Shown here one piece after another: positions 27,998 to 41,200 of a DNA stretch of 64,000 nucleotides. Below the pieces are notes generated by a model, which saw nothing but the letters and a program-made list of their open reading frames with translations, made no database searches and was not told the DNA's origin. The position numbers and the translations under genes were made by a program. This DNA comes from Bathymodiolus brooksi (taxonomy: Eukaryota > Mollusca > Bivalvia > Mytilida > Modiolidae), in the NCBI GenBank assembly GCA_963680875.1, contig OY804588.1, positions 92,932,233 to 92,996,232 on the forward strand. Direction: 5' to 3'. Position 1 is the first letter of the stretch. Every line of letters begins with the position of its first letter.

Positions 27998-28192
27998 GTA
28001 AGAAGAGTTTTAAGATACCAATGAGGCAATCAGAATCCGTAAATCGAAGGACAAAAAACATAATGGCCAGAAGAAAAAAGGACAAAAGGACAAACAACGA
28101 TCTACAAAACATTGCACATAAAACTAAAGATCGAGCAGCACGAAGCCCACTAAAAGCAAGTTGCGAACTCATGTGCTCCGGAAGGGTTGGCA
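27998..28192 (-). mobile_element. Family-P retroelement 3' fragment
   Basis: AAGAGTTTTAAGATACCAAT … GCTCCGGAAGGGTTGGCAG: antisense 3' region. Confidence 0.7.
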
Positions 28193-28379
28193 GTAAATGA
28201 TGAAAAATGAGAACAAACTCATCATAGCAATAAGATTGATTTTACAAATCTGTCGAACAATCGTTTTAAATGCACGCATATTTTATTGTTCCTGTTATAT
28301 CCGTGTCATCGTTTACATAATTCATAACAATATCTCTCATTGTATAGTATTTACATTGTTTACTACATGTATCAAACAT

Positions 28380-30349
28380 TTAACACGGCTGGTAATCGGC
28401 ACAAGCAAGAACAGTCGGTTCTGCAAAGAATTTCGTGAGGATAACTTCCTGTTTTGGTGGAGGAGAGTTCACGAAGACGCTTCGCAAGGTATGTACATGT
28501 CAAAAATTGAAATTTGCTTTTTTACTACTCGAATATTGCAAAATCAGAGAATGCTATGCGGTGGCGAATGCTTTCGCGATTAGAAACATGTATAGTTTAT
28601 TGTTGTATATGAATTGTAACTCTCGCAAAATCAATCGTCCCACGAAAAACATGACGAAAATTGTGACACTCTTACATTTTTAAGTTGTTCTTGACAAAGA
28701 TGCAAGTTAAATTTTCAATATTTTTTCATCTTGGGAGTCTAAATGTTATCGGGGATAAATTCCGATTCGTCAGAAGTAAATTGAAGTCTAGATAAATCTA
28801 CAAACTGTCAATTTTCTCGTTTTCCTGCTTGAGGAGATCGGTTCTGATAGAGCACATTGCGAATGCATGAGGAGATTTGCTAGTTTTGTTAATTGTTTTC
28901 TGCAAAATTGATAAATACTCTAATCAAAATAAATTATTCTCTGTCCACTTTCAGGAGATGCCAGGATTCAAGGGAAAGAGGAAAAGGGGACTGACATTGA
29001 CTCTTTACAAAAAAAAACATTTCGATATAGATTGCCTGTATCATCGCCAAGGAAAGGAACAAAAACATGTAGCAGTACACTAAATTTAAAATCTCCATCA
29101 ATCAGGACACCAAGTTTATTAAAAAAATCTCTTTCAATTTCAAAATATGTATATCCTTTCAAACGGGTTTCCACACCTATTCGGCGCACTCTATTTACTA
29201 AAGATGACGGAAACTTCACCGCAGATCTACAAAATGTTTCCTTTATGAGTCTTGATGAAAGTATAGACAAGATAGAAGTTGATCCGAAGGAAGAAGCTTC
29301 AGTAGTTGAAGTTTTCCAAGATGTTCTTGACAAACTTTCTGATGTTGGGAAAAAGGACAAGCTATTGAAATTCTTTAAATTAGTGCAAGAGGGAAAATTC
29401 CTTTTGAATAACATTGCATTTGAGTTGTTTTTGGAAATTGTAGAATGGTTTGACAAAGATGAATCACGTCAAATGAGATTTTCGCCATCAACTCTCCAAT
29501 TTTTTTGGTTAGGGAGAAAGTTATTTGGTGATCGCTTCATTCGGTTTATGTCTGGCTCAAATCATGAAAGTGACATTTTAACAGGATCTTCAACGCCGAA
29601 TAGGTGTGGAAATTCGTTTGAAAGGATATAAATATTTTGAAATTGAAAGAGATTTTTTTAATAAACTTGGTGTCCTTATTGATGGCGATTTTAAATTATC
29701 GAAATGGTTTTTTGTAAAGAGTCAATGTCGGTCCCCCTTTCCTCTTTCACTTGAATCCTGGCATCTCCTGAAAGTGGACAGAGTATTTATCAGTTTTATG
29801 TTTAAAAGTGTCAATTTATCAATTTTGCAGAAAACAATTAACAAAACTAGCAAATCTCCTCATGCATTCGCAATGTGCTCTATCAGAACCGATCTCCTCA
29901 AGCAGGAAAACGAGAAAATTGACAGTTTGTAGATTTATCTAGACTTCAATTTACTTCTGACGAATCGGAATTTATCCCCGATTACATTTAGACTCCCAAG
30001 ATGAAAAAATATTGAAAATTTAACTTGCATCTTTGTCAAGAATAACTTATAAATGTAAGAGTGTCACAATTTTCGTCATGTTTTTCGTGGGACGATTGAT
30101 TTTGCGAGAGTTACACTTCATATACAACAATACACTATACATGTTTCTAACCGTGAAAGCATTCGCCACAGCATAGCATTCTCTGATTTTTCAATATTCG
30201 ATCAGTAAAAAAGCTAATTTCAATTTTTGACATGTACATACTTTGCGAAGCGTCTTCGTGAACTCTCCTCCACCAAAACCGGAAGTTATCCTCACGAAGT
30301 TCTTTGCAGAACCGACTGTTCTGCTTGTTCCGATTACCAGCCGTGTTAA
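28380..30349. mobile_element. TTAA-flanked palindromic (fold-back) element, 2 kb
   Basis: TTAA at 28380 and 30346. Left arm 28384-29186 and right arm 29594-30345 are inverted copies (ends ACACGGCTGGTAATCGG / CCGATTACCAGCCGTGT), similar throughout apart from small indels and a deletion of roughly 75-90 bases in the right arm near 29700. The loop is about 400 bp. TTAA flanks are known for piggyBac and Kolobok DNA transposons. The arms hold a non-coding exon-like piece with donor CAAG|GTATGT (28488/28489) and an acceptor CCACTTTCAG (28946-28955) before an ATG. No transposase catalytic domain was recognised, so it is probably non-autonomous. Confidence 0.85.
28959..29631 (+). pseudogene. Truncated ORF carried by the palindromic element, family unknown
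   Basis: Begins at ATG (MPGFKGKRKRGLTL, basic) just after a CAG acceptor. A run of nine A near 29010 breaks the frame; the frame starting at 29032 then stays open for 199 codons. It contains FQDVLDKLSDVGKKDKLLKF, LNNIAFELFLEIVEWF and MRFSPSTLQFFWLGRKLFGD, then RFIRFMSG. This looks like the conserved core of an orphan protein that I believe is repeated in other invertebrate genomes, probably mobile. From 29594 the frame runs into the inverted right arm, so the C-terminus is lost. Function unknown. Confidence 0.5.
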
Positions 30350-30565
30350 GAGACCGCCGTGGCCGTGATCGTATGATAGCTCGATTTACAACTACCGATG
30401 CAATCAGTGCCTATCACCACTGATGGTGTAAGTTCGAATCTCTATCAGGGCGAGGTGTACAACATTGTATGATAAAGTTTGTCAGTGACTTGCGACAGGT
30501 TGGTGGATTTTTCCGGGTCCTCCGGTTTCCTCCACCAATAAAACTGACCTCCACGATATAACTGG
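30350..30565 (+). mobile_element. SINE-A copy, intergenic
   Basis: Starts directly at the end of the palindromic element. Head GCCGTGGCCGTGATCGTATG, B-box region GTAAGTTCGAATCTC, ends early at CCACGATATAACTGG. Confidence 0.78.
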
Positions 30566-30889
30566 TTTTTTTTTCTGTTTGCATTAATTCATGACTCTTT
30601 CGTTTACCTCTTATTCCTAATACTGCATGTATGCTGGATATGTTTTGCTGTCATTATATAGTATGTGTATTGTACATGTAAGGAAAGGACTTAATATAAG
30701 TTGAAATAATTTGTGTCCGACCCTATTGCTTAATGTATTGCAATTAAATATTATTAAATTAAAAATTAAACGTAAATTTAAGGCAACAACCCTGCTATCC
30801 CAGATATGTGTGAGACCTGGAATTTTATTCTGTTCACATTTAGAAAACACGTGCATGTCCCCGCCATTGCACCAAGAGATGATGTTTGG
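30566..30889. other. Intergenic, unassigned
   Basis: No feature recognised; opposing small ORFs here overlap and look like chance. Confidence 0.4.
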
Positions 30890-31075
30890 ATCCATCAACA
30901 TATTCTTACCCCGCCACTTTTCATAACAATTCCTGTACCAAGCAAGGAAAGTGAACAGTCATATGTATACGTGTTAGGGATATCAATTGTGCCTCTATTT
31001 CTATGATATTCCGGTTAGATTTTAATATTTTTCTGACGACTTTTTTTCCTTCCATTTACTGTATATCATTTAAAG
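30890..31075 (+). mobile_element. Family E copy
   Basis: TTCCTGTACCAAGCAAGGAA … GTGTTAGGGATATCAATTGT … GCCTCTATTTCTATG; same family as 1462-1690. Confidence 0.6.
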
Positions 31076-31091
31076 TGGGTGATGATATTTG

Positions 31092-31783
31092 TAAGAAGAG
31101 TTTGAAGATACCAAAGGGGTAAACAGAATCCGTATATCATAGAAGAACAGACAACACAATGGCCAAAAGAAAAAGTACAAAAGGACAAACAACGATCTAC
31201 AAAACATACACATTAAACTAAAGATCGGGTAACACGAGCCCCACTAAAAACCGGGGGTGAACTCAGGTGTTCCGGAAGGGTAGGCAGTTCCTGCTCCACT
31301 AGTGGCATCCGTCGTGTTAATTTAGTTACAAACCCGGTGACAAGTCATGAATGAGGAAAGGACCGGGAAGTGTTTACGACGAGTGGAACATATCCGTGGT
31401 CATTTGTGACACATATATTCCATGACGGTCAACCAAGTCATGGTGGCGACCGCAAAGCTTTCGAAGTAATGAAGTTCATTCGAGTTTTGATTTGTGCCAC
31501 AGAAATCTGAAATTTTATCGATAAATATCCACAGTCGTTGTAATTTAACTGTATATGTATCTTTATTATCAATGCAAATACAGACGGACATGTCTGAAAT
31601 GGGAGCGCTTGGAATATTACTATCAAGGTGTGGAAAATATATAATGGGAAAATTGAAGTCCCTTTTATCATTTATATAACATCTTGTAGAAAGTTGTCCA
31701 TTAGTGTCAGATTTGAGGTAAATGATAAGAAATAGGAAACTATTTCGTAAAGTATTATGAAAATTGTGTAAAAAAAATATCAT
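31092..31783 (-). pseudogene. Reverse-transcriptase relic with 3' region (family P)
   Basis: On the minus strand: INDKRDFNFPIIYFPHLDSN, IPSAP, then, in another frame, LRKLCGRHHDLVDRHGIYVS and QMTTDMFHSS, ending at TAA (31376-31374). The 3' untranslated region runs on to 31092. KRDFNFPI, SNIPxAP and GRHHxLVDRYG-type motifs mark the C-terminal part of a reverse transcriptase abundant in bivalve genomes (Penelope-like or related; class not certain). Frameshifts and truncation make it dead. It defines the family whose 3' fragments are scattered over the window. Confidence 0.8.
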
Positions 31784-31809
31784 TTGTCGAGAAGATACAT
31801 TTCTAGTGA

Positions 31810-32058
31810 GGGGCCGTCGTGGCCGTGATCGTATGGTAGTTGGATTTACAACTACCTATGCAATCGGTGCCTATCACAACTGATGTTGTGGGTTCGACTA
31901 TCGCCCAGGGTGAGCAGTACAACATTATGTGATAAAGTTCATCAGTGACTTGCGGCAGGTCGGTGGTTTTCTCCGGGTCCTCCGGTTTCCTCCACTAATA
32001 AAACTGATCGTCACGATATAACTGAAATATTGTTGAAAGTGGCGTTAAACACCATAAA
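31810..32058 (+). mobile_element. SINE-A copy just downstream of gene B
   Basis: Near full length, sense on plus: GGGCCGTCGTGGCCGTGATC … GTGGGTTCGACTATCGCCC … GGCGTTAAACACCATAAAAC. It ends 57 bases from the gene B stop, so it may lie in or next to the 3' UTR of gene B, antisense. Confidence 0.82.
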
Positions 32059-32114
32059 ACAACAACATAAAACAAATACATTTCTAGTTGGTTGTTTTAA
32101 CTAAATATATGACA

Positions 32115-32240
32115 TTATCTCTTTACTTCATTTCGTTTGAAAATCACTCGTTCCAGTCCCATCATTGGTGATTCGAATGCCAATGATGTCACAAATGCTG
32201 CAATATATGATAACACTAGATGTCCTAGAAACTGGTAAAT
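32115..32240 (-). CDS. Gene B exon b12 (last exon, stop)
   Basis: Acceptor TATTTGTAG; TAA at 32117-32115. Encodes [20 protein letters not shown], then [21 protein letters not shown]. The stop is about 9.6 kb from that of gene A, in opposite orientation. Confidence 0.94.
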   Translation of the reverse strand: MYQFLGHLVLSYIAAFVTSLAFESPMMGLERVIFKRNEVKR

Positions 32241-35200
32241 CTACAAATAGACAAATCATATTGTACAGTTATAATATTATTTCATGTTGAACAACTAAAT
32301 CAGGGATGTATGATAAAGTAGTACGTAAAATACAAAATGAATCCCTACACTGTTAGATAGAAAAATAAACCCTAGTAGATATTGTAAAAAATTGAATGTC
32401 AGCAGAAACTTACATATTAAAGGATAATTTTAAACAGATATTTGAAAACCTTGTGGTCTTAAATAAAAATCTGCTTGTATTGGAAAGTAACCACCTTAAT
32501 TTGCGTTACAGCAAAAGTGAAAGTAGGATTTCCGAGGGTTTACAACATCAAGCAGACGATTTTTTCTTATTTAAGGATTAATCGCAATTTGTGTTCGGTT
32601 CATGCAGAAATAACCTCAATCAGGTTGTACACACCGTGTAAAGTAGTGGGTTACGCAAGGGTGTGTACAACCTGGCTGAGGTTATTTCGAATGAACCGAA
32701 CAAAAAAATTCGATCAATCCTTATAAATTAATTCAAACTTTTCTTGCTATGATATTTAAAAATATATTTATTTTTTCAAAATAAGGCAAATATTCGGAAA
32801 TAAATTTAAATAACCCCAAAGTGTGCCTCATTTAAAGAAAATCACCTGATGACAATGGCACGCGACGCCTTGAGAACGACGTATATTTTTAGATTCCGTT
32901 CATTGACAAATGACCTCAACTTTCTAAACCAATCAAAACACGTATAAAATGACATGTGACTCTAAAATTAATTCATATGCTATTAAATGTATGTTGATTT
33001 TCGGAGTTAAGTTTCCATTTATATACCATGAGATATGAGTGTCATCTATATTTGATTGACGAAAGCCCAAAAATATTTTATTTAACATAGAATGTTATGT
33101 GATACTATTTAGAGGTATTGCACCAACAAATCAGTATACTATTTTTGTATGTTGACACAATGTTGTATACTAATCAAACTATGTTTTGGTATAGTGTGCA
33201 TAAAGTTATCTATATATGTATGTTGTACATACATATTTCACTTTTATTTACATAACTTAAAAATGGTTTATGCTGAAGGGCAATGTTTCTTTTGGAATAC
33301 TGAATATTTATTGCTCAATATTTAGCTTTCCTTGTAGTGTCTGTAGTAGATCGTGTGTTGTGCTTTGTAGTGATATTTCTGTTATATAAACGTCTTCGCT
33401 GTCATGGTAACTTTTTGGTCAGTTATAAAAGTTCAAATATGCAGTTGGGGATCATCAAAACTTACATATTCACTATCTGTCAAGTGGATCGTTCTTTGAT
33501 ACGTCAATAAATAGTGGTCCATAATAATGATATGTACTAGATAAGCCATGTACGTCAAGCGACTCAACGGAATAAAACCCTTCCAGGACAACAGTGTGTT
33601 GACAAATCCTGAAATGACAAAAGCAAGTGCTCAACATATTATTCCAGGCGATTTACGGTGAAAATTCGTGGAATTTAGTGTCCGTAAGATATAATGAGTG
33701 CAATACAACAAAAGGTCGGGATTTTGAATAATGACATGTAAAAATTTCGATCCCTACCCTTTATTTCACACTGTTACTTGTGGCAATCAAAACATTCATA
33801 AATATCCGTCCCCGTGCCACATTTTTTCATAAAAAAAATAATATATACATCTCCTTTTAGTTGCTTTTATCATAAAAATAGTATATGTACCTCCATATCC
33901 CGTGGCACAGGCGAATATAACCCATGCCACACAAGCACCCCAGACTGTTCTGTGGACTGTGTTGTAGAGTGCAGCTACATCTGTAGATAGGCGTTCTCCA
34001 TTCATATCATCGTACAGGCCGTACAACACAAGTAAAGCCGTGCCAGTAGCGATGGCCCACCCAATCAAGTTTACAATCTAAAATAATACAAAAAACAGGC
34101 TATATTCAAGCAAGAAAATGTTAAAATAACAGAAATTTAACATACAGACTGTGGACAAAAGTATTTGGACGCTTCCAGTTTTCCCTATAATATTTCATAT
34201 TAATCTACAATTTAAATGTTTTTTTATTCTGAAGTCAATTCATGTCCGATTTTGATAATTTTTTAATTGACACAAGCAAAATAGAAAGCAGTTAAACTGT
34301 ATAATATCAACATTGTTTTACAAGACAAACATTTTGAGAAAACACAAGTTAAACACAAAACTTAATTTATTTCATCCGAAACACAGTACAATGATAGTAC
34401 TTTTGTAGACAAATTATTAAATCTTGTTCAAATCATGGTGATTTAAAATACATGCTTCTAAAAATTGTTTGAAAATTATAACTATAAACTACATTTTTGT
34501 ACATACTTTTCTGCTTTTGTTGATAAAACAAGTATCAAAATTGGACGTCAATTGACCTCAGGATAATTATTTGAAAAATCGTAGTTTTATATGAAATATA
34601 TATGGAAAATCAGAAGCGTTGGAATACTTTTGTCCACTTTCTGTATATTTACCTTATTAATGTAGATATTGTTATATTGCTAGCCTTAGTCGTGTGGTAT
34701 TTATAGTAAGGTATATTTTGTGCCTATCAAACTAACTTAACCTCGACACATGTCAATCATGTACTAAGATCGTAAAGTAAACAATCATATATTTGTTTGT
34801 TATCAATTTTGCCTCTTTCCACGATTTTTCTACAGAATTTTGTAAATGGTCCGACAATGTCGTATTTTTTGTTTTTCATTTTATCCGTGTCTTATTCATG
34901 TGGATTGTTGTGTCAATAATCTAACTTTTATCTCTTTATTTATTTGCAGCAATAGATTCTTACCTTTGTAGTTATAATATTTACCTTATTCATGTATTGT
35001 TTTATGTAAAATAATATTCCTTACCTTATTTCTTTAGTGCGTGTAGTAATATTCCAAATCTTATTCCCGAGAGGCCGTCTTGGTCGTGTGGTAGTTTTAT
35101 GTATTTACAACTACAATGTACCTATATATGTAATCAGTGACTCACAACTAACTCACAACCAATTCGAATCCCGATCAAGCGAGGTGTACTCGATACAATA

Positions 35201-38200
35201 GTATGTGATAAAGTTTGTCAGTGACTTGCGGCTTGTCGGTGGTTTCCTCCGGGTACTCAGGTTTTCCTCCACCAATAAAACTGACCACCACGATATAACT
35301 GAAATATTGTTGAAAGTGGCGTTAAACACCCTAACCATAACCCTAGTCTTATTCCTGTGGTATTTGTTAAAAATATTTCCCTAGATTAAAGCCTTGGAAG
35401 CTGTAGATATATACTTACCTTTTTCATATGGAATTTGCAGTTATATTTGTACAGTAAATAACCGGTATACATTCCAACAAGGTAAGGCCCCATTCTACAG
35501 TATGACCGGAAGTAAATCTTATTGAAGTGTGTACTATCTCCCCTGAAATGTGAATTTCAAATAAATCAACAATTCTAATGCGGGGAAAGGCACGAGACAT
35601 TTTAATCCTCTAGAGGATTACAGATTTTTCCACCACTGGTTCAACTATGTCGGTCATAAGCCCACTAGGGCTTGTGTTGTATTGTTATTTAAACATGCCG
35701 ACTATAAATAAAACTTATGTTATGTTATCTTATGTTGTCAAATCGGTAGCTTTATTTCAAAATAAAGGATTTTGAAATAAAGTTCGTGTTAAATAATGGG
35801 AGAAACACATTCTCCTTCAGTTTCCCATGTGGGTTACGATATTTCTCCACTCTCGAGAGTTATATTTAAAATTTGAACCACTCGCATGACGGCTTGTGGT
35901 TAAAATTTAAAATTGAACTCTCTTGAGTGGAGAAATATCGTAACCCACGGGCAACTGAAGGAGAATCTATATATTCACCGAGGTCTCAGAGGTGAATATC
36001 ATGTTCCATGGGTTGATCAATCCTTGTATTCACCGAAATTGAAAGTCATTAACTGTTTTATTATATGACATTAAATCAGATTTGAATTAACACCAAATAG
36101 CGCTGACTTTGTTCCCCAGATACCCCTGTCTGCCCAACGTCTGCCATTTTTAATTTGATTGTGTACCGAAAGTAATTAGTAAGAACGCATCTGATTAGTC
36201 GATGACAAAACTTAACCCGATAATGATTGGCTACTACTTTTAAGATAATTGGGAAACATCATTTCTATTTTAAGGTGTCTGGAGAAGGTTTGGAATATTA
36301 TGTTCACCTCTAGTGACTTTTTACGCGTTGAATATAACGTTTTATCAAAGAACGCCAATCAGAAAAGACATTATCTGAAGTCATATAATAAATTTTAATA
36401 TTCAGTATTGCATTAGAATGGAGATAACTGTATTGTATTTTAAATCTTAGTTTTACAGTCGCAAATATCCGTTTACCTAGCTCCGCTACACGTCGCTAGG
36501 TGAACTCAATTTGCGATCATAACACCGACGATTTACGTCCGCAAAGCTTAAAATACAATACAGTTATCTCATAAGTGAACTAAACTAATATGATTTCAAT
36601 CTAGTTATACTTAGATCAATCTAATTAATATTAGATCTCCTCACTTGCTCCCTATTTTCTATCGGTTGCTTACTAGTCGCCGCGTGGGAGATCTAAACAC
36701 GCTCATTTATATGTCACGTTAGGGTGCCAACGATGTATTATAAATTGACCAATCAGCGACTCTTCTACAAAATCCATCAGACAAGACAAGTATATACTTT
36801 TTGGAACGCACCCGATAGACACCGAATATATTCATGCTGACCCCTGAATGAGCAATTTTAGATGTCTCACGATATTACTCTGAAAATTCTATTCTAGGAA
36901 AAACATATCATGATAGTATAGCATGTACATCGGCAAATATTGTAATACACTATCTATTGTTTCGATACATTTTCGAAAATATTACTTGGTTAACCGGTTC
37001 TGAAAGTATTTGTTACAGAGGACTACGAATGTGTTATGTTTGTCGTAACTACAATCCCGTCTTTCTTTCCTCTTCATGTTGGTTTATCTTGTTTTAGCTT
37101 ATCTTGTTTTAGCTTATCTTGTTTTAGTTTATCTTGTTTTAGCTTATCTTGTTTTAGCTTATCTTGTTTTAGTTTATCTTGTTTTAGCTTATCTTGTTTT
37201 AGCTTATCTTGTTTTAGTTTATCTTGTTTTAGCTTATCTTGTTTTAGCTTATCTTGTTTTAGCTTATCTTGTTTTAGTTTATCTTGTTTTAGCTTATCTT
37301 GTTTTAGCTTATCTTGTTTTAGCTTATCTTGTTTTAGCTTATCTTGTTTTAGTTTATCTTGTTTTAGTTTATCTTGTTTTAGCTTATCTTGTTTTAGCTT
37401 ATCTTGTTTATTCTTGTTTTTCTTTTGGCAATTACATTCCCTGACCTGCCTCGACTTACGGCCTCTGGTTATATTGCCCCTTTGGTATCTTCAAGCTTGT
37501 CTTATGAAATCATTCGTTAATTGTTATAAGGGCTGTCGTGGTCGTTATCGTATGGTAGTTGGATTTACAACTATCTGTGCAATCAGTGCCTTTCACCACT
37601 ACCGTTGTGAGTACGAATCTCATTCATGCGAGGTGTACTCGATACAACATTATGTGAAAACGTTTGTCAGTGACTTGTGGCAGGTCGGTGGTTTTCTCTG
37701 GGCACTCTGGTATCCTCCACCAATAAAACTGAGCTCCACGATATAACTGAAATATTGTTGAAAATAGCGTTAAACACCATAACCATAACCTTAATTGTTA
37801 GATATTAATTAGTCACATCTGTTCCTAAATAACGTGTGACCGTCCGGTTGATGTTTGGAATGATGGACATCCAGGATTTAATATATAGGTTAAATGTATT
37901 AAAACTAATGCCTATAACATTAGCCCAACCTCGTCCAGTTTTTATTGAAATGTCTGTACCAAGCGGGTACAAGTGAGCCGTCATGTACTTGTGTTAGATG
38001 TAACGATTTTGCCTATTTCTTAGATTTTTTATATTAGATTTTTTAAATGTTCCGACAGGGTGTGCCGGAGGGTGTGCCGGAGGGTATACCTAGAGGCACT
38101 AGTCTTCTAAAAGGGGCCAACCCCGCGGGAACCCCGGGGTATAGAAATGGGACCGAGAGCTTCTTCGGCGTGAAGGGACATCTGTCGGTTGTGCGGGATG

Positions 38201-41200
38201 TGTAAATTAACAACCAACCTGTCTTTCGGATGAGACGTAAATAAAACCGAGGTCCCGTGTTGAGAGATTGCCACCCTCTTCGCACGTTAAAGAACCCAGT
38301 GTAACAGCTCATGATGAGCATTATGCTCATGATGAGTGGTCCATAGGAGACTTGTTGCACTGGCTAAATTATCCGTCCATACCCATCACCTTTCCTTGTT
38401 TCGAGTCCCGTGACGTTTAATTTTTTTTTCTCGTCCTGAATATAGCTGAAAAATTGCTCACTGGACGTTAAACATCAATCAATCATTCAACCGACAGTGT
38501 GGTATTTTTTGTATTTCATTTTATTGTAATTAATACAAACCCGTCAAATGGTGACGCAGAAATATCATAATGGGCAGACGTCACTCCCGTTGTGATCCAT
38601 GTCGCCAGCAAAAATACCAGCAGAACACCTATACCAGCAATCTCATAACTAAAAACACGATTTTAACATTTTTAGTACAGTCAAACCTCCTCATTGCGGT
38701 CACCTCTATTAAACAGTCACCTCTGTTAAAATGTCACCCCTTTCATGTCCTGTCATCAAAAATTTCATATGAATTGAACCTCTTTAAAGATGTCATCTGT
38801 CTTATAAGGGAACATTGTTTAATATCCTAAACGTCAACTCTTATTACAGGTTTGACCGTATCTTGTTGATCAATGTTGAGTTGGCCAGTCACTTTTAAAC
38901 GGATTTCAAACAGATAGGGTTATAGGTCACTTTTATGCTTAATCTATCAATATTTGTGAGAAGTGAAAGAATGAGTTAGCTATTTACCGCCAAATGAGCA
39001 ATTTTTCATATATATCAAGGCGAGAGCAAGTTCTATTTTGATGAGCTGATGATGATGTCCGTTTTGTTGGATCTTTGTTATAGTGCTTGCTTACTGTAAC
39101 AACAGTCCACAGGTAGACATGTCACTTCACTCGGAAACAGTATTCTGATCAAAAGTCAAACATTCTTTGCTCTTCCACCTTGATTCTGTCAAGCACTAGT
39201 GGAGAAACAAGAAATACCAATTTTATCATCTTTGATTTGATCCGACCAGGGCTCGAACACACGATCTATCGCACTCTAGACGAGCATGACAACTTTTGCC
39301 GATGTGTTTTTGTGAGAAATAAAATAAAGATGATACATCCATCTAAGGTGAAACACCTCTAATAGTCCAACAACCATTATACTTGAAAACATCTTTGTTG
39401 GTCGTAGTATGCTTTAACAATGCTTACTCGACTTATGGCCTCTGGTTATATTGTCCCTTTGGTATCTTCAAGCTTATCCCATGTCAGCATTCGTTAATTG
39501 TTAGAAGGGGCCGTCTTGGTCGTGATCATATGGCAGTTGGATTTACAACTACATGTGCAATCAGTGCCTATCACCACTAACGTTGTGAATTCAATTCCCG
39601 CTCATGACGAGGTGTACTCGATACAACATTATGTGATAAAGTTTGCGCGTGAAATGCGACTGGTCGATAGTTTTCACCGGGTACTCCAATTAAACACCCT
39701 AACTCTAACTCTAGAATACATAATTTAATGGTTACTTGAAACATATCCATGTTACAATTCTGATAATACCATTATATATTTGACTGCTTTTTCTGTGTTT
39801 TTTTTATTTAAAGTTCTGTTTTATTTACATTTTTATTTCTGTTTTATTTATATTTTGTGTCCTTTTTTCTTGATGAATGTTGTCTTGTTGGGTGATATTG
39901 TGTTTATGTCCATAACTGTTCATTTTGTCAATAAATAATGTCTTATGCTCGATTATGAAACTGTAGAGTATCAAACGTCTTTGAGAACATCGCATGGCAT
40001 TCTTTGGCACCATACATGTCCGCAGCCATGCTATGTTTGATGTCATGAACCATTTTATTATCAACTACTTCTTCCTATGTTTTTTTTCTTTTTTCTTTTT
40101 TCTTTGTTTTGCTTTGTGTTTTGTTTTGCTTTGTGTTTTGTTTTGTTTTTGTTTTGTTTTGTTTTTGTTTTGTTTTGTTTTTGTTTTGTTTTGTTTTTGT
40201 TTTGTTTTGTTTTTGTTTTGTTTTGTTTTTGTTTTGTTTTGTTTTTGTTTTGTTTTGTTTTTGTTTTGTTTTGCTTTGTGTTTTGTTTTGCTTTGTGTTT
40301 TGTTTTGTTTTTGTTTTGTTTTGTTTTTGTTTTGTTTTGCTTTGTGTTTTGTTTTGCTTTGTGTTTTGTTTTGTTTTTGTTTTGTTTTGTTTTTGTTTTG
40401 TTTTAATTCTTATTATTATTTTATTATTTTTATTTCGCTTTGTTTTGTTTTGTATATGTTTTCTTTCCTTCAAGTTGTTTTTTTTTTGGCTTCATTCAAA
40501 CGAGTGTTTAATGTACAACAAAGCTAAATGTAAATAAATATAATATATTGGTGACAACGCGTTAGGTCTTGATGATGTTGGGGTGGCGCTTGGGTTTATC
40601 TTATTGCTACATAATAAAACACTCCACAGTTACAAACACGTGTACTTACTAAAACAACGGAAGTATGATCAGCGGACTCAGCACAAAGAACTGCATATCA
40701 CATGCTAAATACCACGACCATCCCATACACTGTAATGGCACATGATTAACTAGTGAATATAAAACAAAAAACTACATCTAACATGCCGAATGTAATTTGC
40801 ACTGGCCAAACGCTCGCTTTTCAACATGTTTCTATAGCTCGTGCAAATAAATTATATATTTTCCGACAATGACAAAGTATGTAGTACGTATATTGTAGAT
40901 GTGCACATCAATGTTATATGCAATATGCATTAACAGGAAAACATGAATTTGTATTGAAGGCCAACATTTTATATAAGGGAACGTTCATTTAACTTGAAGG
41001 GGGGGGTTATGGTTTTTTTCTAAAAAAATATTCTGATTCCCAATGTTGCTGAAAAAATATTCTGATTTTAGTGGAGGAAAAAAAAAATCTGATTTAGAGT
41101 TTTTGTCATATAACCTAATGTTGATTTCTGGAAAAACAAATCGCGCTTTGTGCGACAAAAAAAAATGAATGTTCCAACGTGTTGCCCGAAAAAAAAATTC

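Noticed and set aside
31494..31783. Host gene exons on either strand at 31.4-31.8 kb
   Set aside because: Motifs KRDFNFPI, IPSAP and GRHHDLVDRHG identify a dead reverse transcriptase instead.
37036..37746. 236-codon ORF with SCFSL repeats
   Set aside because: Produced by the 15-bp array and then running into a retroelement fragment and SINE-A; no start or splice context and no domain.
40075..40537. Cys/Phe-rich plus ORFs and Lys/Gln/Asn-rich minus ORFs
   Set aside because: Translation of a (TTTTG)n tract in several frames at once; no other support.
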